Source: Streptomyces sp. CMB-StM0423 (GTDB lineage: Bacteria > Actinomycetota > Actinomycetes > Streptomycetales > Streptomycetaceae). Taken from it: a stretch of 64,000 nt of DNA. The stretch spans positions 4,558,501 to 4,622,500 of the forward strand of contig NZ_CP025407.1 of NCBI RefSeq assembly GCF_002847285.1, written 5' to 3'. The notes under the pieces are model-generated. The model saw nothing but the letters and a program-made list of their open reading frames with translations, had not been told where the DNA came from and did not search any database. This document shows positions 37,054-46,129 of the stretch, piece after piece; within the stretch, counting starts at the first letter, position 1, and every line of letters starts with the position of its first letter. A program made the position numbers and the translations under genes.

Positions 37054-39957
37054 ATGCGAGCCGACCAGCCGACGACAGCGCCGGACCCCACCGAGAGCCT
37101 TGTCGCGGACTCGCGCGAGCGCGCCGTGCGGGCGCTGCTGCGCGTGCCGTCACTGAGGCGGTTGTGGGGCGCCCATCTCACGAGTGCCACCGCGGACGCG
37201 CTGGCGATGCTCGTCCTCGTGCTGCTCGCGCTCCAGGCGGGGCTCGCGGCCGACTCGTTCGGCGGCGGCTATCGCGGCGCGGCGGTCACGGTCAGCGTGG
37301 TCTTCGCGGTCCGGCTGCTGTCGACGGTCGTCTTCGGTGCCGTGCTGCTCGGCCCGGTCGGGTCGCTGCTGTCCGGGACCGGGAAGCTGGACCGGCGCTG
37401 GACGATGGTCGGCGCGGACGTGGTGCGTGCGGGGCTGCTCATCGTCGCCCCGCTGTGGATCGACTGGACCCAGGACTCGGCGCTGACCTGGATCCTCGTC
37501 ACCGTCTTCGTCGCCGGCGCGGCGGAGCGGGTGTGGATCGTCGCCAAGGACAGCGTCGCCCCGGCGCTGCTGCCCGCGCCGCCGCCCGAGGGTGCGGCGA
37601 TAAGGCCGCTGCCCGACCACGGCGCCGCGCTGCGCCGGCTGTCGCTGCGCACGGGGTACGGGGCGCTGCCGCTCGGTGCCGCCGCGCTGCTGGTGACGGC
37701 GTGGATCGGCCGGCTGCTGGGCTCCGGGTTCGACTGGTTCGACGGGCACCCGGGTGCGCTGGGCTCGTATCTCGCCGCCGGGCTCTTCGCGGCGTCGGTC
37801 TCGGTGCTGTTCTTCATGGAGCTGCCCGACGGCGGGGCGCGGGCGCGCTCCCCGCTGGAGGGGCTGCGCCGGCCGCGCGCCGCGGACGGCGGTCCCGAGC
37901 GCGGGCGTACGGGCGCGGTGCCGCTGCTCGTCGCCGCCTGCGCCGCGGCGGCCGCCGCACTCGCCGCGTCCGTGGCGCTCGCCGTCCTGCAGGCGCAGGA
38001 GGCGTACGACATCGACGGCACCATCGCCTACGCGCTGCTGGCGCTCGCCGCCACCGCCGGTCCCGTGCTCGGCGTGCGGACGGCGCCGCGGGTGCTGCCG
38101 GGGCTGTCGCGGCGGCGGCTGCTGGCGCTGGCCGTCGGCGTCGCCGGGATCGGGCTGCTCCTCGTCGGCCTGGTGGCCGACGCGGCGACGGGAGTGCTGT
38201 GCGCGCTGCTGGCCGGGACGGCCGCGGGCGTCGCCGCCGCCACCGGGCACGCGCTGCTGGAGCAGGAGACCGAGGAGGCCCGCAGGCCCCGGCTCGTCGA
38301 CCACCTGCACGCCGTCTCGCGCGTCGCCGTCGCGCTCGCGCTGATCGGCGCGCCGCTGCTGGCCGCGGCCATCGGCCGGCACCGCCTGGAGGCGGGCGAC
38401 CTGGTCTTCGCGCACGGCGGCGCGGCGTTCACGTACATGCTGGCCGGGGCGCTGCTGCTGCCGGTGGCGGTACTGGTGCTGGTGCGCACCGACGACCGGC
38501 AGGGGGTCCCGCTCCGCGTCGACCTGCGCGAGGCGCTGCGCGGCGCGGACCCGGCCGAGGGGCTGGCGGAGAGCGGGTTCTTCATCGCCGTCGAGGGCGG
38601 CGACGGGGCCGGGAAGTCCACGCAGGTCGAGGCGCTGGCGCAGTGGATCAGGGACAAGGGGCACGAGGTCGTCGTCACCCGCGAGCCGGGCGCCACGTCC
38701 ATCGGGCAGCGGCTGCGCTCCATCCTGCTCGACGTCTCCACCGCCGGGATCTCGCACCGCGCGGAGGCACTGCTGTACGCGGCGGACCGCGCGGAGCACG
38801 TGGACGGCCTCGTCCGGCCCGCGCTGGAGCGGGGCGCGGTGGTCATCACCGACCGGTACATCGACTCCTCCGTCGCGTACCAGGGCGGCGGGCGCGAGCT
38901 GTCGCCGACCGAGGTGGCGCGGATCAACCGCTGGGCCACCGGCGGGCTCGTGCCGCATCTGACGGTGCTGCTGGACATCGCGCCGGAGACGGCACGGGAG
39001 CGGTTCACGGAGGCGCCGGACCGGCTGGAGTCGGAGCCGCCGGAGTTCCATGAGCGGGTGCGCGCGGGATTCCTGGCGCTGGCCGCCGCGGACCCGGGGC
39101 GCTATCTGGTGATCGACGCCGGGCAGGACCCCGGGGTCGTCACCACCGCCGTACGGCACCGCCTGGACCAGATCCTGCCGCTGTCGGAGCAGGAGGTGCG
39201 CGCCCAGGAGGAGGCCCGCCGCAAGGCCGAGGAGGAGCGCAAGCGCCGGGAGGCCGAGGAAGCCGCGCGCAAGGCCGAGGAAGAGCGGCTGGAGCGGGAG
39301 CGGCAGGAGCAGTTGGAGCGGCTGCGCCGGGAGGAAGAGGAACGCAAGCGGCGCGAGATCGAGGAGGCCAAGCGGCTGGAGGCCGAGCGCGAGGCCGAGT
39401 TGGCCCGGCATCGCGCCGAGGAGGCCCGCCGCCAGGCGGAGGAGGAGCGCAAGCGCCGCGAAGCAGAGGAGGCCGCGCGCCGCGCCGAGGAGGAGCGGAT
39501 CCGGCGGCAGGCCGACGAGGAGGCGCGGCTGCGCCGGGAGGCGGAGGAGCGCCGCAAGGAGAAGCAGCGCAAGGCGGAGGAGGCGCTGCTGCGCGCGGAG
39601 CAGGAGCGGCTGGCGGCGGAGGCCGCGGCTTCGGCCGCGGGCGCGGGTACCTCGAACGACACCACGCAGCCGCTGCCGGCGAGCGGTGAGCCGGACATAC
39701 AGGAGACGTCCCGGCTGCCGCAGACGCGCACGGACGCCGCGCGCGACGCGGAGGAGACCCGCGTGCTGCCACAGGTCCCGGACCCGGACGCGGAGGAGAC
39801 GCTCCAGGTGCCGCAGGTCCCGGACCCGGAGGACCAGGACCGCCGCCGTCCCCGTCCGGACTGGGCGGAGGAGACCCCCCTGGACGACCTCCCCAGCCTG
39901 GCCGACGAACTCCTGGGCCCCCGCGGCGAAGAAGACCGCGAAGACCGCCGCCGCTGA
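37054..39957 (+). CDS. tmk: Membrane-domain/thymidylate kinase fusion with coiled-coil tail
   Basis: The 967-aa protein joins an MFS-like membrane domain (about 30-490, 10-12 helices) to a dTMP kinase domain (about 507-715). The kinase has P-loop GGDGAGKST (515-523), REPG, the DRY motif VVITDRYIDSS and the LID-like EAPDRLE region. A highly charged Glu/Arg/Lys coiled coil follows (about 720-860) and then an acidic Pro-rich tail. The kinase half makes dTDP for DNA synthesis. The membrane half has no assigned substrate. The same fusion exists in other Streptomyces (about SCO3542), so it is not an assembly artefact. A leaderless start is likely. Confidence 0.92.
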   Translation: MRADQPTTAPDPTESLVADSRERAVRALLRVPSLRRLWGAHLTSATADALAMLVLVLLALQAGLAADSFGGGYRGAAVTVSVVFAVRLLSTVVFGAVLLGPVGSLLSGTGKLDRRWTMVGADVVRAGLLIVAPLWIDWTQDSALTWILVTVFVAGAAERVWIVAKDSVAPALLPAPPPEGAAIRPLPDHGAALRRLSLRTGYGALPLGAAALLVTAWIGRLLGSGFDWFDGHPGALGSYLAAGLFAASVSVLFFMELPDGGARARSPLEGLRRPRAADGGPERGRTGAVPLLVAACAAAAAALAASVALAVLQAQEAYDIDGTIAYALLALAATAGPVLGVRTAPRVLPGLSRRRLLALAVGVAGIGLLLVGLVADAATGVLCALLAGTAAGVAAATGHALLEQETEEARRPRLVDHLHAVSRVAVALALIGAPLLAAAIGRHRLEAGDLVFAHGGAAFTYMLAGALLLPVAVLVLVRTDDRQGVPLRVDLREALRGADPAEGLAESGFFIAVEGGDGAGKSTQVEALAQWIRDKGHEVVVTREPGATSIGQRLRSILLDVSTAGISHRAEALLYAADRAEHVDGLVRPALERGAVVITDRYIDSSVAYQGGGRELSPTEVARINRWATGGLVPHLTVLLDIAPETARERFTEAPDRLESEPPEFHERVRAGFLALAAADPGRYLVIDAGQDPGVVTTAVRHRLDQILPLSEQEVRAQEEARRKAEEERKRREAEEAARKAEEERLERERQEQLERLRREEEERKRREIEEAKRLEAEREAELARHRAEEARRQAEEERKRREAEEAARRAEEERIRRQADEEARLRREAEERRKEKQRKAEEALLRAEQERLAAEAAASAAGAGTSNDTTQPLPASGEPDIQETSRLPQTRTDAARDAEETRVLPQVPDPDAEETLQVPQVPDPEDQDRRRPRPDWAEETPLDDLPSLADELLGPRGEEDREDRRR

Positions 39958-40683
39958 CCCCCTGCGGGGCGCCGCTGTTGAGCGGCGTCGCCGTGCCGGT
40001 GTACGGGGCCGCTGCCGGGGCGGGCCGGGCCGGTTGCGGCACCGGCGCTCCCCGGCAGCGGCCACCGGGTGCGCAGATGCGGGCTGCGGCAGGCGTGCGT
40101 GCGTGTGGCCGGTCGCCGATCGTTCCCGCTGGGCGTCGCCGCTGCGCCGGCACGCGAAGACCGCTGCCGCGCAGGTGCGGATCGCCCGCGGTACCGGTAG
40201 CCGATGACGGCTGCCGGGCCGGGCCGTCCGCCGGTACGGGCCTTGGCCCGGGAGACGGCGCCGGGCACACCTGCCGGACCCCGTCGCTGAAGCGCACCGA
40301 CGCCGGTACGCGCGGGGCGTACCGGCGTCGGGGGAGCGCGGCGCGTGCGTGTGAGCACGGCCCGCGGCCGCGCGGGCGTCCGTGACCGCGGTCGTGTGCG
40401 CGGGCCAGGACGTGCTCGTGTCCGCGGCGTACGTGCCACTACGGCCGTGTCCGCGTCCGCCGTGCACGTTGCTCGACGGCGGTCGCGTCGGCACGTACGC
40501 GCGGCTACGACGGTGCTCGCGTCGGCGACGTACGCGGGACGCGCGTTCGCCGCGTATCCACGTCCGCGGCCCGCGCGCGTGCGCCGCCACGTCCCGCCTC
40601 CGCACCGGCCGGCGTCGGCGTCGGCGTCCGCGGCCTACCCGCGCCCCGCCCCCGCCCCGTCCGTACGCGCCGGCCGCGGGCTG
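39958..40683. other. 726-bp non-coding, repeat-rich junction between tmk and the catabolic island
   Basis: No gene is supported. A small stem GCCGCT-GTTG-AGCGGC (39971-39986) follows tmk. A perfect 15-bp hairpin lies at 40297-40331. From about 40400 to 40560 degenerate ~30-bp units recur around the word GCTCG-GTC-GCG-CGTACG (for example 40410-40431 and 40513-40534). Long frames cross it on both strands but have no protein character. Confidence 0.6.
40297..40331 (-). terminator. 15-bp hairpin, probable bidirectional terminator
   Basis: CCGACGCCGGTACGC (40297-40311) and GCGTACCGGCGTCGG (40317-40331) form a perfect stem with a 5-nt loop. It could terminate both tmk and the minus-strand cupin transcript. 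Confidence 0.6.
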
Positions 40684-41190
40684 TCAGCGGATGAACTGGT
40701 CCACGTAGTCCGCGCCCAGGCCGTTGTCCGCGTAGTGGGCGCGGGCCATGTCGATCTTGGTGAACACGTCCTCGTAGCCCGTGTTCCGGTTCTCCTCGTC
40801 CAGGTAGATCATCGCGCCGCTGATGTTGAAGAACGTGATCATCTCCGCGCAGTCCTCCGGCACCGCCAGCGTGTGGATCTCGCCCGGCGGCTCGTAGACG
40901 AAGTGGCCCTGCTCGGCCACCCACGGGTGCTCGTAGTAGTGCCACTTGCCCTTGATCACGTACCCGAAGACCGCGCCCGGGTGCCGGTGCCGGGAGACGA
41001 TGCCGGCGGCGGTGACCTTCAAGAGGTTGCACCACTGGCCCGTCACCGTATTGAAGAGCAGCGGCCGGAACCACACATTGGGCGCCTGCGGCACCCACAC
41101 GCGCTCGTCCTCGGGGACGGCGGCGACGGCGAGTTCGGGCGGCAGCGACGTGGTCGCCGCGATGACGGCGGGGGCTACTTCATTGGCCAT
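40684..41190 (-). CDS. Cupin, 2,4'-dihydroxyacetophenone dioxygenase family
   Basis: The 168-aa single-domain cupin resembles the DAD-like family of ring/side-chain cleaving non-haem iron enzymes: VWVPQAPNVWFRPLLFN, then metal-binding HRHPG (SRHRHPGAVFGYVIKG), YEPPGEIHTL with a second His, and a C-terminal EDVFTKID. The actual substrate is unknown; the adjacent sugar-acid genes suggest it may act on an island metabolite rather than an aromatic ketone. It is transcribed away from the lysR gene from a promoter that carries the island's shared dyad. Transcription from that promoter would be leaderless or nearly so. Confidence 0.78.
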   Translation of the reverse strand: MANEVAPAVIAATTSLPPELAVAAVPEDERVWVPQAPNVWFRPLLFNTVTGQWCNLLKVTAAGIVSRHRHPGAVFGYVIKGKWHYYEHPWVAEQGHFVYEPPGEIHTLAVPEDCAEMITFFNISGAMIYLDEENRNTGYEDVFTKIDMARAHYADNGLGADYVDQFIR

Positions 41191-41196
41191 CCCCCC

Positions 41197-41253
41197 ACGA
41201 AGCCAGTTGTCCGAATGCTGGTCAAGGGCCGACTTTCGAATAGCGGCATTCGC
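41197..41253 (-). promoter_or_regulatory. Cupin promoter with island operator (copy 1)
   Basis: Read on the minus strand: dyad GCGAAT-N6-ATTCGA (41253-41236), 10 bp, -35 TTGACC (41225-41220), 17 bp, weak -10 CTTCGT (41202-41197), then the ATG at 41190. This is the same layout as at 42418 and 50759. Confidence 0.72.
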
Positions 41254-41424
41254 CCGGCGGATATGGCTGTCACGAGCATTACGCCGTGCACGACTGTTGC
41301 CCCTTGCTAGCCCGCAACTTAGCCTGAGGACGGCTGTTGATCACTGGTGCCGTTGTGCTGATCGGGCTGGGTCGGGCTGGTTTGGGCGGGAAGACGCGCT
41401 GCTTCGGTGCGGGGTGAGGGCAAG

Positions 41425-42369
41425 ATGTTGAACCCGGATGTCAGGCTGGAATGGTTCGTCTCCTTCCTCGCGGTCATCGAAACGGGGAGCTTCGTCGCCG
41501 CGGCCGAGTCCACCAAGCGGTCGCAGCCCCGCGTCAGCATGCACGTCGCCGCGCTGGAGCGCGAGATCGGCCTGCCCCTCTTCGACCGCCGCAAGCGTCC
41601 CGTGGAGCTGACCGAGGCCGGCGTCGTCCTCGCCGACCACGCCCACGAGATACTGCGCGCGCTGGAGTCCGCGGAGGCCGCGATGGCCCCGTGGCGCAGC
41701 GGCGCCCGCGGCGTGGTGACGCTCGGTTCGTACCCGAGCGCGAGCGCCGCGTTCGTGCCCGCCCTGCTCCAGGGGCTGGCGCGGACGAGCCCCGAGGTGC
41801 GGGTGGTGCTGGTGGAGCGGTCGACGCTGGAGCTGGACGACGCCCTCACCTCCGGCGCCGTCGACGTGTACCTGCGCCCGATGTCGCCCCCGCCGTCCTC
41901 CGCCTCGGTGCGCAGCCGGCTGCTGTGGGGCGAGTCGCTGGTCGCCATCCACCCCAGCGAGCACCCGCTGGCAGAGGTGCCGGATCCGCTGTCCGTCGAC
42001 GCCGTCGCCGAGCACCCGATCGTGTCGATCGGCCGGCTCGACGCCCCGGAGACGCCCGACTTCGAGACGTACCGGACCTTCCGCGACAACGGCCACGAGA
42101 TCGAGCCCGTGCAGGCCACCAACCAGCCGCAGACGCTGGTCTCGATGGTGCGCCAGGGCATCGGCGTCGGCGTGACCAACTCGCTGGCCGCCCAGGTCGC
42201 CGACGTCGACGGCGTCCGCGTACGGCGGCTGAAGGGGGCCCCGGAGCGCCGCGTGGCGGTCTGCTGGGACTCCTCACGGCCGCTCACGCCGTCGGCCCGT
42301 ACGCTGCTCCGCGCCATCGTCCGGGCCCGGATCCCGGCCGGCACCCACGCGGTGCCCGCCGCCGCGTGA
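41425..42369 (+). CDS. LysR-family transcriptional regulator
   Basis: The 314-aa protein has an N-terminal winged helix-turn-helix (LEWFVSFLAVIETGSFVAAAE through HVAALEREIGLPLFDRRKRPVELTEAG; I cite only the ends) and a periplasmic-binding-like effector domain. Such proteins usually sense a pathway intermediate and activate divergently transcribed genes by binding a dyad just upstream of -35. It lies between the divergent cupin gene and the catabolic operon, both of which carry the same dyad. The ATG at 41425 follows GAGGG; a GTG at 41407 in the same frame is less likely. Confidence 0.92.
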   Translation: MLNPDVRLEWFVSFLAVIETGSFVAAAESTKRSQPRVSMHVAALEREIGLPLFDRRKRPVELTEAGVVLADHAHEILRALESAEAAMAPWRSGARGVVTLGSYPSASAAFVPALLQGLARTSPEVRVVLVERSTLELDDALTSGAVDVYLRPMSPPPSSASVRSRLLWGESLVAIHPSEHPLAEVPDPLSVDAVAEHPIVSIGRLDAPETPDFETYRTFRDNGHEIEPVQATNQPQTLVSMVRQGIGVGVTNSLAAQVADVDGVRVRRLKGAPERRVAVCWDSSRPLTPSARTLLRAIVRARIPAGTHAVPAAA

Positions 42370-42417
42370 CCGGGCGTGCGTGCGTATCCGTCCGGCGCGG
42401 CCCGGCACATCAGCTTT

Positions 42418-42473
42418 GCGAATACTGTCATTCGCAATTCAGTCTTAACGCCCCGGCAGTCCGCTTCTAATGT
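42418..42473 (+). promoter_or_regulatory. Catabolic operon promoter with island operator (copy 2)
   Basis: A perfect dyad GCGAAT-ACTGTC-ATTCGC (42418-42435) is followed after 9 bp by -35 TTAACG (42445-42450), then 17 bp and -10 TAATGT (42468-42473). The operon's first gene begins at 42525. Confidence 0.82.
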
Positions 42474-42524
42474 TTCCGTAGCCGGAACCATGCACGGCTG
42501 GGACCGAATGAAGGGAGAGGGGCG

Positions 42525-43295
42525 TTGACGGAGGAGTCTGATTCCCGGACCGGGGATCTGCACGGCCGTCGTGCGCTCATTACGGGAGCGGGCAGCGGAA
42601 TCGGGCGTGCAGTTGCGCTCGGGCTCGCGGCCGTCGGCGCCGACTTGGTATTGCTGTCGGAGCGCGACAATCTCGACCCGGTGGCCAAAGAGGCCGCTGA
42701 ATTGGGAGTTTCCGTCACTCGCGTGCACGTCGACCTGACCGATGCCGGGGCCCGCAGGGGTGAGATCAGTCAACTTGTCGAGAGATTCGACCTGGACATT
42801 CTGGTCAACAATTCGGGGCTCATTCGCAGAGCCCCGGCCGCGGAATTCGGGGACGCCGACTGGTACGACGTCGTGGAGTTGAACCTGCACGCCGCATTCG
42901 AGCTGACCCGGGCCATCGGCGCGGGCATGCTGGAGCGCGGTTACGGCAAGATCATCAACATCGCGTCGGTGCTCAGCTTCCAGGGCGGGATGTACGTCCC
43001 GTCGTATACGTCGAGCAAGCACGCCCTCGTCGGACTGACCCGCGCACTGGCCAACGAGTGGGCCGGCCGCGGCGTCAACGTCAACGCCGTGGCCCCCGGC
43101 TACATCGACACCGCCGTGACCTCGGAGCTGCGCGCCGACGGCGTCCGCAGCAGCGAGATCCTCGCCCGCATCCCCGCAGGACGGTGGGGCCGCCCCGCCG
43201 ACATCGCAGGACCCGTGGTGTTCCTCGCCTCGCCCGCCGCCGACTACGTCCACGGCCACGTCCTGGCCGTCGACGGCGGCTGGCTGTCGCGCTGA
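42525..43295 (+). CDS. SDR oxidoreductase, KduD-like (2-keto-3-deoxy acid dehydrogenase)
   Basis: The 256-aa short-chain dehydrogenase has cofactor motif TGAGSGIG (20-27), NNSG, and catalytic Ser148, Tyr161 and Lys165. NNSGLIRRAPAAEF and NIASVLSFQGGMYVPSYTSSK (Ser/Tyr region) follow the pattern of KduD, which interconverts 2,5-diketo-3-deoxygluconate and 2-keto-3-deoxygluconate with NAD(H). The TTG start at 42525 follows AAGGGAGAGGGG. It is the first gene of the eight-gene operon and is directly behind the shared operator promoter. Confidence 0.85.
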   Translation: MTEESDSRTGDLHGRRALITGAGSGIGRAVALGLAAVGADLVLLSERDNLDPVAKEAAELGVSVTRVHVDLTDAGARRGEISQLVERFDLDILVNNSGLIRRAPAAEFGDADWYDVVELNLHAAFELTRAIGAGMLERGYGKIINIASVLSFQGGMYVPSYTSSKHALVGLTRALANEWAGRGVNVNAVAPGYIDTAVTSELRADGVRSSEILARIPAGRWGRPADIAGPVVFLASPAADYVHGHVLAVDGGWLSR

Positions 43296-43348
43296 GACCC
43301 CGGCCGCCGCGATACAGCACGCACGTACGAGATCGGAGCCAACACGAG

Positions 43349-44002
43349 ATGACGACGACCATCCCGCCGGAGACCATCGCGGCCTTCCACGGCATAGCCA
43401 CCGCTTCGGTGGCCGACGCCGTGGAGCAGAAGGGCGTACGGGGCTACCTCACCGGAAGCATCAAAGCGGTGCTGCCGGGCAAGTTGGTGGGCCCCGCGGT
43501 GACGGTGCAGGAGGTGCCCTCCCACGTGTCGGAGCCCCCCACGCACGCGCTGCGTGCCATCGACGAGTCGGCGCCGGGCAGCGTCATCTGCATCGCCGCG
43601 GGCGGCGCCGACGTCGCGGTGTGGGGCGGCCTGATGGCCGCGGGCGCCGTCACCAACCAGATCGCCGGCGCCGTGCTCGACGCCGGGGTACGGGACGTCG
43701 AGGAGATCCGCCGCGACTACCCCGAACTCCCCATCTACGCCCGCGGCGCCGTCCCGGCCACCACCGTCGGCCGCTACCGGACCGTCTCGCTCAACGAGCC
43801 GGTCGAGGTCGGCGGCGTGTCCGTACGCCCCGGCGACCTGATCGTCGCCGACAGCGACGGCGTCGTGTGCGTGCCGCTGGAGCTGGTCGCCGAGGTGCTG
43901 GCGCTGGCCACGGACATCGAGGAGCGCGAGCGCGAGCAGACCCGGCTCATCCGCGAGTCGGGCTCGCTGCGCGGCGGCCTCGAGAAGTACCAGCGGATCT
44001 GA
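43349..44002 (+). CDS. RraA-like / HMG-CHA-aldolase family protein
   Basis: The 217-aa protein is of the RraA fold used both by RNase E inhibitors and by class II pyruvate aldolases. Indicators of the aldolase branch are WGGLMAAGA, GAVLDAGVRDVEEI (substrate-binding Arg and metal-binding Asp) and the C-terminal DGVVCVP. In this context it is most likely a 2-keto acid aldolase or oxaloacetate decarboxylase working on a keto-deoxy acid. The ATG at 43349 follows GGAG; it starts 53 nt after the SDR and ends 11 nt before the kinase. Confidence 0.82.
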   Translation: MTTTIPPETIAAFHGIATASVADAVEQKGVRGYLTGSIKAVLPGKLVGPAVTVQEVPSHVSEPPTHALRAIDESAPGSVICIAAGGADVAVWGGLMAAGAVTNQIAGAVLDAGVRDVEEIRRDYPELPIYARGAVPATTVGRYRTVSLNEPVEVGGVSVRPGDLIVADSDGVVCVPLELVAEVLALATDIEEREREQTRLIRESGSLRGGLEKYQRI

Positions 44003-44013
44003 CGGCGGCGGAC

Positions 44014-44967
44014 ATGGACAACGACATCCTCGCGATCGGCGAGCCCCTGCTGGAGTTCAACGCCCGCGCCGAGGGCCGCGAGCCCGTCGGGCCTGGCGAC
44101 GACTTCGCCGTCGGCTACGGCGGCGACTCGTCGAACTTCGCGGTGGCCGCGCAGCGCTCCGGCGCGCGCACCGGCTACGTCACGCGCATCGGCGACGACG
44201 ACTTCGGCGACGCCCTGCTGCGGCTGTGGCAGCGCGAGGGTGTCGGTACCGAGCACGTCGTCCGGGAGGCGGGCGGGCGTACCGGGATCTACTTCATCTC
44301 CCGTACGCCCGCGGCCAGCAGGTTCACGTACTACCGCGCGGACTCGCCGGCCAGCCGGCTCGCCCCGGCCGACGTGCCGGCCGAGGCGATCGCGCGGGCG
44401 CGCATGCTGCACGTCACCGGGATCACCCAGGCGATCAGCCCGTCCGCCTGCGACGCGGCCTTCCACGCCATGGAACTGGCCCGCGGCAGCGGCACGCTGA
44501 TCGGCTACGACCCCAACTACCGCCCCGCGCTCTGGCCCGTCGAACGGGCCCGCGCGGTGGTCATGCGCAGCATCGAGCTGTGCGATGTGGCACTGCCGAA
44601 CCTGGAGGAGGGCAGGCTGCTCACCGGCCTGCACGAGCCCGAGGAGGTCCTCGGCGCCTTCGTGCGCCGCGGCCCCGGCATCGTCGTGCTCAAGATGGGC
44701 GACCAGGGCGCCCTGCTGGCCCACGAGGGCACCGTGACCCGCATTCCGCCCCACCCGGTGCGGGCCGTCGACCCCTCGGGGGCCGGCGACACCTTCGACG
44801 GCGCGTTCGCGGCCCGGCTCCTGGAGGGTGCCGTACCGCTGGAGGCGGCCCGCTACGCGGCCGTCGCCGCCGCGCTCACCACCACCGGACCGGGAGCGGT
44901 CCTGCCGATTCCGCACCGGGCCGCGGTGGACGCGCTGCTCCCCGGCGCTCCCACACCAGCCCCGTAG
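44014..44967 (+). CDS. kdgK: PfkB-family kinase, 2-keto-3-deoxygluconate kinase-like
   Basis: The 317-aa ribokinase-fold enzyme has N-terminal GYGGDSSNFAVAAQRSG, the substrate-binding GGD-SN motif seen in KDG kinases. The C-terminal ATP/anion-hole motif is DPSGAGDTFDGAFAA with catalytic Asp259. YDPNYRPALWP is also typical. It would phosphorylate 2-keto-3-deoxygluconate to KDPG for Entner-Doudoroff cleavage. The assignment to KDG rather than another keto-sugar is inference supported by the KduD-like neighbour. Confidence 0.83.
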   Translation: MDNDILAIGEPLLEFNARAEGREPVGPGDDFAVGYGGDSSNFAVAAQRSGARTGYVTRIGDDDFGDALLRLWQREGVGTEHVVREAGGRTGIYFISRTPAASRFTYYRADSPASRLAPADVPAEAIARARMLHVTGITQAISPSACDAAFHAMELARGSGTLIGYDPNYRPALWPVERARAVVMRSIELCDVALPNLEEGRLLTGLHEPEEVLGAFVRRGPGIVVLKMGDQGALLAHEGTVTRIPPHPVRAVDPSGAGDTFDGAFAARLLEGAVPLEAARYAAVAAALTTTGPGAVLPIPHRAAVDALLPGAPTPAP

Positions 44968-44989
44968 CCGTACGGATCAGGAGAGACTC

Positions 44990-46129
44990 ATGTTTCGCGC
45001 ATCACGTCACATAGCAGTGGCGGCGGCTTGTTCGGGAGCCCTGCTGCTGGCCGCCTGCGGCAGCGACTCGACCGTGGACGACGACGTCGACGGTGGCGCA
45101 GGAGGCACCGAGCCGACCAAGCTGTCCGCCGGGTACGTCTCCGCCATCGACCAGATCGGCCTGCCGGCCGGCGTCGAGGCGGGCTATTTCGACGAGCAGA
45201 ACCTCAACGTGAAGCTGAAGGAGCCCTACCCGACCGGCGTCGACGCGCTGAACGCGCTGCAGGCCGGCGAGGTCGACGTGGTCCAGGTCGGCACCCCGGC
45301 CATCGCCGCCGCCCAGCAGGGCATCGACCTGGTGCTCGTCGGCAACTACACCGGCTCGTCCTCGCAGCTCAGCATCGACGAGACGATGGCCGTGGTGGCC
45401 GGCGGCGACTCCGGCATCGACGGCAAGGACCTCTCGACCCTGCGCGGCAAGCGCATCGGCGTCTCCGAGGGCTCCATCAACCACCTCTATCTGCTCGGCC
45501 TGCTGGACGACGCGGGGCTGAAGGCCGGCGACATCGAGATCGTCAACACCGAGCCGCCGGACATGGCGGTCGCGCTGGAGACCGGCGGCATCGACGCGGG
45601 CATCGTCTGGGACCCGTGGCCGATCACGATGACCGGGCAGGTCGACGGCGCGAAGGAAGTGCTGCGCGGCGGCGGCTACATCCCGTTCATCGGCTACCTG
45701 GTCACCACGCGCGACTACGCGGAGAAGAACCCCGAGGTCATCGAGCAGTTCCTGACCGCCCGCGCGCAGACCGACCAGTGGATGCGCGAGAACCCCGACG
45801 ACGCCGCCGACTCGGCGACGCGCTGGCTGCCGGGCACCGAGAAGGCGGTCGCGCAGGAGGCGATGAAGCACAACGTCAAGCAGCTCGACGGCCGCTTCTC
45901 CGCCTGCAACTACCTCGCGCTCGACACCCTGGCGGGGCTGCTGGCCGAGCAGGGCAACGTCGAGAAGGGCTTCGACGTCAACAAGTACTTCCAGCCCGAG
46001 CCGATCCTCAAGGTCATGAAGGACAACCCCGACCTCTTCGCCGACCTGCCGCCCGTCCCGGACGCGGCGGCGATCGAGGGCGGGTACACCTTCGACCGCG
46101 ACACGGCCGCCGAGGCATGCCCGTCGTGA
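44990..46129 (+). CDS. ABC transporter substrate-binding lipoprotein (NMT1/SsuA type)
   Basis: The 379-aa exported lipoprotein has signal peptide residues 1-23 ending in lipobox LAAC (Cys at about 23). The body has the two-lobe NMT1/SsuA pattern: AGYFDEQNLNVKL, GEVDVVQVGTPA, LRGKRIGVSEGS and IDAGIVWDPW. NMT1-type proteins bind small organic anions, sulfonates or thiamin precursors. Here an organic acid is likely from context. The ATG at 44990 follows GGAGAG, 22 nt after the kinase. Confidence 0.9.
   Translation: MFRASRHIAVAAACSGALLLAACGSDSTVDDDVDGGAGGTEPTKLSAGYVSAIDQIGLPAGVEAGYFDEQNLNVKLKEPYPTGVDALNALQAGEVDVVQVGTPAIAAAQQGIDLVLVGNYTGSSSQLSIDETMAVVAGGDSGIDGKDLSTLRGKRIGVSEGSINHLYLLGLLDDAGLKAGDIEIVNTEPPDMAVALETGGIDAGIVWDPWPITMTGQVDGAKEVLRGGGYIPFIGYLVTTRDYAEKNPEVIEQFLTARAQTDQWMRENPDDAADSATRWLPGTEKAVAQEAMKHNVKQLDGRFSACNYLALDTLAGLLAEQGNVEKGFDVNKYFQPEPILKVMKDNPDLFADLPPVPDAAAIEGGYTFDRDTAAEACPS

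Noticed and set aside
40345..41310. 321-aa plus-strand frame running from the junction over the cupin gene
   Set aside because: Half of it is antisense to the cupin gene, the other half lies in the repeat-rich junction, and no domain is visible.
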